A stretch of 64,000 bases of DNA, from the NCBI RefSeq assembly GCF_001613505.1, contig NZ_BDCM01000004.1:124001-188000 (forward strand), given 5' to 3'. Positions 60,313-64,000 of this stretch are shown here, in pieces. Below the pieces are notes generated by a model that made no database searches, had not been told where the DNA came from, and worked only from the letters and a program-made list of their open reading frames with translations. Each line of letters starts with the position of its first letter. Within the stretch, counting starts at the first letter, position 1. The position numbers were made by a program, and so were the translations under genes. The DNA comes from Nocardia mikamii NBRC 108933 (GTDB taxonomy: Bacteria > Actinomycetota > Actinomycetes > Mycobacteriales > Mycobacteriaceae).

Positions 60313-60642
60313 TCAGATGATGCCCTCGAGTTCGCGCAACAGCGCGGCCTTACCCTTGGCACCCACGATGCGCTTGGCTTCCTTACCACCCGAGAACAGG
60401 ATCATCGTCGGCAATGCCATCACACCATAGTCACGGGAGCTGGTGGGGTTGGCGTCGGCGTCGACCTTCGCCACGGTCAGCTTGTCACCGTGCGCCGCGG
60501 CGATCTCCTCCAGCACCGGGGCGACCATCTTGCACGGCCCGCACCAGGAGGCCCAGAAGTCGACGAGCACCGGCTTGTCGCTGGCGAGCACATCCTGTTC
60601 GAAGGTGGCGTCGGTGACGGTCTTGGTGGCTGTTTCGGACAT
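60313..60642 (-). CDS. trxA: Thioredoxin
   Basis: 109 residues from ATG 60642 (MSETATKTVTDATFE). The active-site motif DFWASWCGPCKMVAPVL and the cis-proline MALPTM are intact. It reduces protein disulfides and is recycled by the adjacent TrxB. The pair lies 56 bp apart on one strand, presumably co-transcribed. The position next to cwlM equals mycobacterial trxC. Confidence 0.97.
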   Translation of the reverse strand: MSETATKTVTDATFEQDVLASDKPVLVDFWASWCGPCKMVAPVLEEIAAAHGDKLTVAKVDADANPTSSRDYGVMALPTMILFSGGKEAKRIVGAKGKAALLRELEGII

Positions 60643-60698
60643 GGCGGAACTCCTAGCGGTGTGCGGTGACGCGATATTCGAGAGGCTTGGGGGCCCGA

Positions 60699-61685
60699 TC
60701 AGCCGGCGGCCACTTCCACCGGGTTGCCGGCGTGATCGAGGGTGTTGCTGGTGATGTCGCCCTTCTCGGCGAGCCAGCGCTCGGCGTCGATCGCCGATCG
60801 GCAACCGGTACCGGCGGCGGTAATGGCCTGGCGGTAGGTGTGATCGACCAGATCGCCGGCCGCGAAGACGCCGTCCACCGAGGTCGCGGTACCGGGCTCG
60901 CGGACCTTCACGTATCCCTCGGCATCGAGATCGACCTGACCCCGGACCAATTCGCTGCGCGGGTCGTGGCCGATCGCCACGAACAGGCCGGTGGCCGCCA
61001 GTTCGGAGGTTTCGCCGGTCTTGGTGTCGCGCAGGGTGAGACTTGTCACGGCCGTGTCGCCGTGCACCTGGACCACCTCGGAGTTCAGGCGGAAGCGGAT
61101 CTTCTCGTTCGCCTTCGCCCGCTCCAGCATGATGCGGGAGGCGCGGAATTCCTCGCGGCGATGCACGATGGTCACGCTGGAGGCGAATTTGGTGAGGAAG
61201 GTCGCCTCCTCCATCGCGGAATCGCCACCGCCGACCACGACGATGTCCTGGCCCTTGAAGAAGAAGCCGTCACAGGTAGCGCAGGCGCTGACACCACGGC
61301 CGAGCAGCTCCTGCTCCCCCGGTACGCCCAGGTAGCGGGCCGCCGAGCCCATGGCCAGGATGATCGCGTAGGCCTGGTAGACCTCGCCGCCGACCGTGAC
61401 CGACTTGATCGGGCCGGAAAGATCGATCGCCTCGACATCCTCGGTACGGATATCCGCGCCGAAGCGCTTGGCCTGCTCACGCATCTCTTCCATGAGATCG
61501 GGGCCCATGATGCCGTCGCGGAAGCCGGGGAAGTTCTCCACCTCGGTCGTCGTCATCAGCGCGCCACCGAACTGGGTGCCCTCGAACAGCAGCGGTTCGA
61601 GCTCGGCCCGGGCAGCGTAGACCGCGGCGGTGTAGCCGGCGGGGCCGGAGCCGACAATGATCAGATCGCGTACAGGCGTGCTCAT
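60699..61685 (-). CDS. trxB: Thioredoxin reductase
   Basis: 328 residues from ATG 61685 ([14 protein letters not shown]). FAD motif [10 protein letters not shown], redox-active [11 protein letters not shown] (about 138-148), NADPH motif GGGDSAMEE and the C-terminal [16 protein letters not shown] are all present. It transfers electrons from NADPH to thioredoxin. A SigH-type stress promoter is visible 39-65 bp upstream of the start. Confidence 0.98.
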   Translation of the reverse strand: MSTPVRDLIIVGSGPAGYTAAVYAARAELEPLLFEGTQFGGALMTTTEVENFPGFRDGIMGPDLMEEMREQAKRFGADIRTEDVEAIDLSGPIKSVTVGGEVYQAYAIILAMGSAARYLGVPGEQELLGRGVSACATCDGFFFKGQDIVVVGGGDSAMEEATFLTKFASSVTIVHRREEFRASRIMLERAKANEKIRFRLNSEVVQVHGDTAVTSLTLRDTKTGETSELAATGLFVAIGHDPRSELVRGQVDLDAEGYVKVREPGTATSVDGVFAAGDLVDHTYRQAITAAGTGCRSAIDAERWLAEKGDITSNTLDHAGNPVEVAAG

Positions 61686-61723
61686 GATGCCCTTCCGAAG
61701 TGTGTTCAACAGGCGTGTCGGTC

Positions 61724-61750
61724 AACAACAGGGTAAACGTAGATGTTCCC
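61724..61750 (-). promoter_or_regulatory. SigH-type promoter of trxB-trxA
   Basis: On the minus strand GGGAACA (61750-61744), a 16-bp spacer and TGTT (61727-61724) match the mycobacterial SigH pattern GGGAAYA-N16-17-cGTT. SigH controls thioredoxin genes in mycobacteria under oxidative and heat stress. Confidence 0.65.
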
Positions 61751-61825
61751 GCCGCCGACCGGCGTACTCGAGGCCACGCCCGGGAACGTCGGCGTCGACG
61801 AGGCGTTCGCACACCCCGAGCGCCG

Positions 61826-62710
61826 TCAGCCGATATCGCGCATCTCGAAGATCTGCGGATCCGCTGGGCTGCAACCGGTCCCGACGACCAGCGCGGTGAT
61901 CTTGGGCGGCCGCGGGCCGGTGAGCAGGATCAGCACGGCCGACCGACCGCGAAATGTGACATTCGTCGAGCCGAGCACCGTGCGGTCCGGAACCGCGGCT
62001 TTCACGCAGCCGGCCAGGGCCCCGGGGCCCGAGAGCGCGCCGGTGACGTCGTTGCGGCCCATGGCGCTCAGCACGGCCGCGGAGGACAGCTCGTCGTCGA
62101 GGGCGACGGTGGCGCTGTGCTGGGCCGGCAGAGCTTTCGGGCTCACCGTGCGATCGGTCACCGCGTCCACGGCGACCAGAATTCCGGCGATGACGGCCAC
62201 CGCCGCCGCGGCCGCGGTGAACCACCGCAATCGCTTCGCACGGTGACCGTCCAGCGAAATCGGCTCGCCCGGGCCCGCCGCGCCGGGAACATCGGCGTCC
62301 TGCTCGAGCGATTCCTCGGGCAGCGATTCCTCGGGCAGCTCCTCCGGCGATACCGCGTCCAGAGCCGGCATCGGACGGGTCGAGGGTGGCTCGCCGCCCG
62401 ATCCGTCGCCGTAGAGATGGTGGACGGTGGCGACCGGCTGCGGCTGCTCGCCGCGCGACAACTCGTCCAGCAGCGCGTCCAGCCGGGCCGCTACCTGGGT
62501 GGGGATCGGATGCAGAATGTGGTCGTCCAGGCTCAGCGCGCGTAACTCGGCGCTCACGCCGTCGAGCGAGTGCAGGAAACGGACGGCGTCGGGGTCCCGG
62601 CGAACTTGCGGCCACAGCAGCTCGGCCTGTTCGGGAGGGACGTTGTCGGCGTGCAGATCGGCCAGCAGATCGGTGGAGAACGGAGGGCGCGGCACCGGAC
62701 GGGCTGCCAT
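61826..62710 (-). CDS. Putative anti-SigM factor
   Basis: 294 residues from ATG 62710 (MAARPVPRPPFSTDLL), with AGGAGGTG upstream. A helical cytoplasmic part of about 90 residues precedes a linker with PEELPEESLPEESLEQD repeats, a transmembrane helix (about 162-184) and an extracytoplasmic domain of about 110 residues. It lies immediately downstream of sigM, the position of the mycobacterial anti-SigM protein (RsmA/Rv3912), and should hold SigM inactive at the membrane. Sequence similarity of this family is low, so the assignment rests largely on topology and position. Confidence 0.78.
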   Translation of the reverse strand: MAARPVPRPPFSTDLLADLHADNVPPEQAELLWPQVRRDPDAVRFLHSLDGVSAELRALSLDDHILHPIPTQVAARLDALLDELSRGEQPQPVATVHHLYGDGSGGEPPSTRPMPALDAVSPEELPEESLPEESLEQDADVPGAAGPGEPISLDGHRAKRLRWFTAAAAAVAVIAGILVAVDAVTDRTVSPKALPAQHSATVALDDELSSAAVLSAMGRNDVTGALSGPGALAGCVKAAVPDRTVLGSTNVTFRGRSAVLILLTGPRPPKITALVVGTGCSPADPQIFEMRDIG

Positions 62711-62891
62711 CACACCTCCTGTGTCCGCTTCGTCGCCCCACACCCCGGAACGGCGTCGCCGCGCGGCGAATTCGCCCTTGTCGTCCATCGCCTCTCCGGG
62801 TCCGGCCTCATGATGTAGCGCCTGTCATCGCAGCGATGCGGCGGCAGGCACAACGAATAATTGTCCGTCTATTAGTAATGACGCTTCTCGG

Positions 62892-63542
62892 CTACGTCCG
62901 GTTCCCCGGATTTCGCAGGAATTCCAATTCCTGTTCCAGCCGTTTACGGCCACGGGCGCAGCGACTTTTGATCGTCCCCTCGGCGACGCCCAGCAACTGC
63001 GCCGCTTCCGCTACGGTATACCCTTCCATGTCGATCGCAACCAGCGCTGCTCGCTGATCGGGCGGCAGTGTGAACAGCGCCGCGGCGACCACCATTCTCA
63101 CCTCGCGCTGCGCGATGTCGTCGCGTTCCACCGCCGGTTCGGCCACCGCCTCGTCCGACAGTGATGTCGCGGGGCGAGACTTGTTGCGCCGCATACGATC
63201 CAGGCACGCGTTGACCACGATGCGATGCAGCCAGCTGCGCACCTCCGCATCCCCGCGGAAGGTGGCGGCATTGCGATGCGCGGACAGCAGCGCGTCCTGC
63301 AGCGAATCGGCGGCATCCTCCGGAGTGCGGCAGGTGCGCAGCGCCAATTGCCAGAGCCGGTGGTAATGGCGGCGGAACAGAATGCCGAAAGCATCGCGGT
63401 CGCCCGCGACATGGGCGGAAAGTAATTCGAAATCGGTGGTTTCGTCCGGATCGATCGAGCGACGACGGACAGCAGACGACTCCGGTGTCCCCCCACTGGC
63501 GATCGCTTCGAACGACACACAAACCCCTTGGACAGCGCTCAC
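62892..63542 (-). CDS. sigM: ECF sigma factor SigM
   Basis: 216 residues from GTG 63542; an in-frame GTG at 63518 with AAGGGG upstream is an alternative start. Region 2 (about 40-105) includes LFRRHYHRLWQLALRT and DALLSAHRNAATFRG, and region 4 (about 150-205) includes YTVAEAAQLLGVAEGTIKSR. Gene order with trxB and the MurJ-type gene identifies it as SigM. In mycobacteria SigM is a late-growth ECF factor controlling surface or secreted factors. The gene is separated by 181 bp from its probable anti-sigma gene. Confidence 0.93.
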   Translation of the reverse strand: MSAVQGVCVSFEAIASGGTPESSAVRRRSIDPDETTDFELLSAHVAGDRDAFGILFRRHYHRLWQLALRTCRTPEDAADSLQDALLSAHRNAATFRGDAEVRSWLHRIVVNACLDRMRRNKSRPATSLSDEAVAEPAVERDDIAQREVRMVVAAALFTLPPDQRAALVAIDMEGYTVAEAAQLLGVAEGTIKSRCARGRKRLEQELEFLRNPGNRT

Positions 63543-63727
63543 GGCGGCACGAAGTCCTACACCGGACAGGCCGCTAATTCCGCATCATCCAGGACCGAGA
63601 CACCAGATCCCAGGAAGCTCCCCTGCTGAGAGCGCGCTGTGAATCATAACGTTTATTACGAATCGGTAGCAACCAGAGCGAGGCGTTGTCACGGGGCCGG
63701 GACGGTCGCCGGCCGCGACGGCACGAA

Positions 63728-64000
63728 TCAGGAAGCGGCCTCGAAACGAATGTCGCCGAGCGACGTCTGGAACTGGCCGCCGTTGTTGGCCAGCTGGGTG
63801 ATCCAGATCAGGACGTAGCGAGCGGGCTGATCGGACTGCACGGGGATCGTGGTGGCGCCGTCGGCCAGGGTGGCCTGGCCGACGAGCTGGGTCTGATCCA
63901 GGGTGGGCACCGCGGTGGGCGAGGTCCGCACCTCGACCACCGTGCCCGGTGACGCGGAATCGATGACGACCTTGTTCACCTTGCTGGGGCCGGGCAGCGT
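63728..64000 (-). CDS. C-terminus of MurJ/MviN-associated protein (cut by window edge)
   Basis: Only the last 90 residues are inside the window, and the frame is open to base 64000. The segment (VVIDSASPGTVVEVRT, RYVLIWITQL, LGDIRFEAAS) looks like the beta-sandwich, discoidin-like extracytoplasmic domain that ends mycobacterial MviN (Rv3910), where a lipid II flippase is fused to a pseudokinase recognised by FhaA. Whether the flippase and pseudokinase parts are fused here cannot be seen. Confidence 0.75.
   Translation of the reverse strand, partial: TLPGPSKVNKVVIDSASPGTVVEVRTSPTAVPTLDQTQLVGQATLADGATTIPVQSDQPARYVLIWITQLANNGGQFQTSLGDIRFEAAS

Overview
This is GC-rich, gene-dense actinobacterial DNA spanning the chromosomal replication origin. 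Gene content and order match the oriC neighbourhood of Mycobacteriales: sigM-trxB-trxA-cwlM-parB-parA-rsmG-jag-yidC-yidD-rnpA-rpmH / dnaA-dnaN-recF-dciA-gyrB-gyrA-DUF3566-tRNAs, plus fhaA-fhaB-pstP-rodA-pbpA-pknA-pknB, crgA, ppiA and a rhomboid gene. From remembered family traits (for example the DnaN N-terminus [10 protein letters not shown] and the split origin layout) the best guess is a Nocardia, but genus was not tested. No insertion sequence, prophage, CRISPR array or rRNA gene was seen.

Layout. 0-7 kb: DUF58 (cut by the window edge), RDD and SpoIIM-like membrane proteins, a 0.7-kb gene-free stretch, a GNAT protein, a TetR/GlxA regulator pair with a clear operator, an HSL-type hydrolase and tRNA-Leu(CAG). 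7.4-17.5 kb: the cell-wall and division signalling cluster fhaA-fhaB-pstP-rodA-pbpA-pknA-pknB, nearly all genes overlapping by a few bases. 17.5-26.7 kb: a two-gene RibD-like pair, a TrpG/PabA glutamine amidotransferase, crgA, a PH-domain protein, rhomboid, ppiA, a DrrAB-type ABC exporter, a 6C-type small RNA, a parS site and a class III adenylate cyclase. 26.7-38.4 kb: the accessory part, with an AI-2E-type transporter, a 907-aa MalT/LuxR regulator, a PhaC-like hydrolase, and a TetR-controlled oxidative cassette (Tat-exported multicopper oxidase, MpaB/Lcp-type heme oxygenase, CrtC-like hydratase, FAD monooxygenase). 38.4-51.4 kb: two identical tRNA-Ala(TGC) flanking a DLW-39 gene, tRNA-Ile(GAT), DUF3566, gyrA, gyrB, dciA, recF, dnaN, the origin and dnaA, all on the minus strand. 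51.7-58.8 kb: rpmH, rnpA, yidD, yidC, jag, rsmG, parA, parB and a GNAT protein on the plus strand. 58.9-64 kb: cwlM, trxA, trxB, anti-SigM, sigM and the C-terminus of a MurJ/MviN-type protein on the minus strand.

How it works together. Initiation (DnaA, DnaN, DciA, gyrase, origin) and segregation (ParA, ParB, three canonical parS sites) sit with ribosome and membrane biogenesis genes (rpmH, rnpA, yidC). The Ser/Thr kinase cluster shares a regulatory axis with cwlM and the MurJ-type gene at the other end, known from mycobacteria as PknB and FhaA partners.

Most notable observations: a dnaA-dnaN origin with a complete DnaA-box / GC spacer / DnaA-trio unwinding module and an unusual cluster of nine CTCGAG motifs including two long inverted repeats; a candidate prenyl- or polyene-cleaving oxidative cassette with its own divergent TetR and nested operator; a 6C RNA; translationally coupled mini-ORFs before pknA and the RibD-like reductase; and repeat-expanded linkers in DnaA and FhaA.
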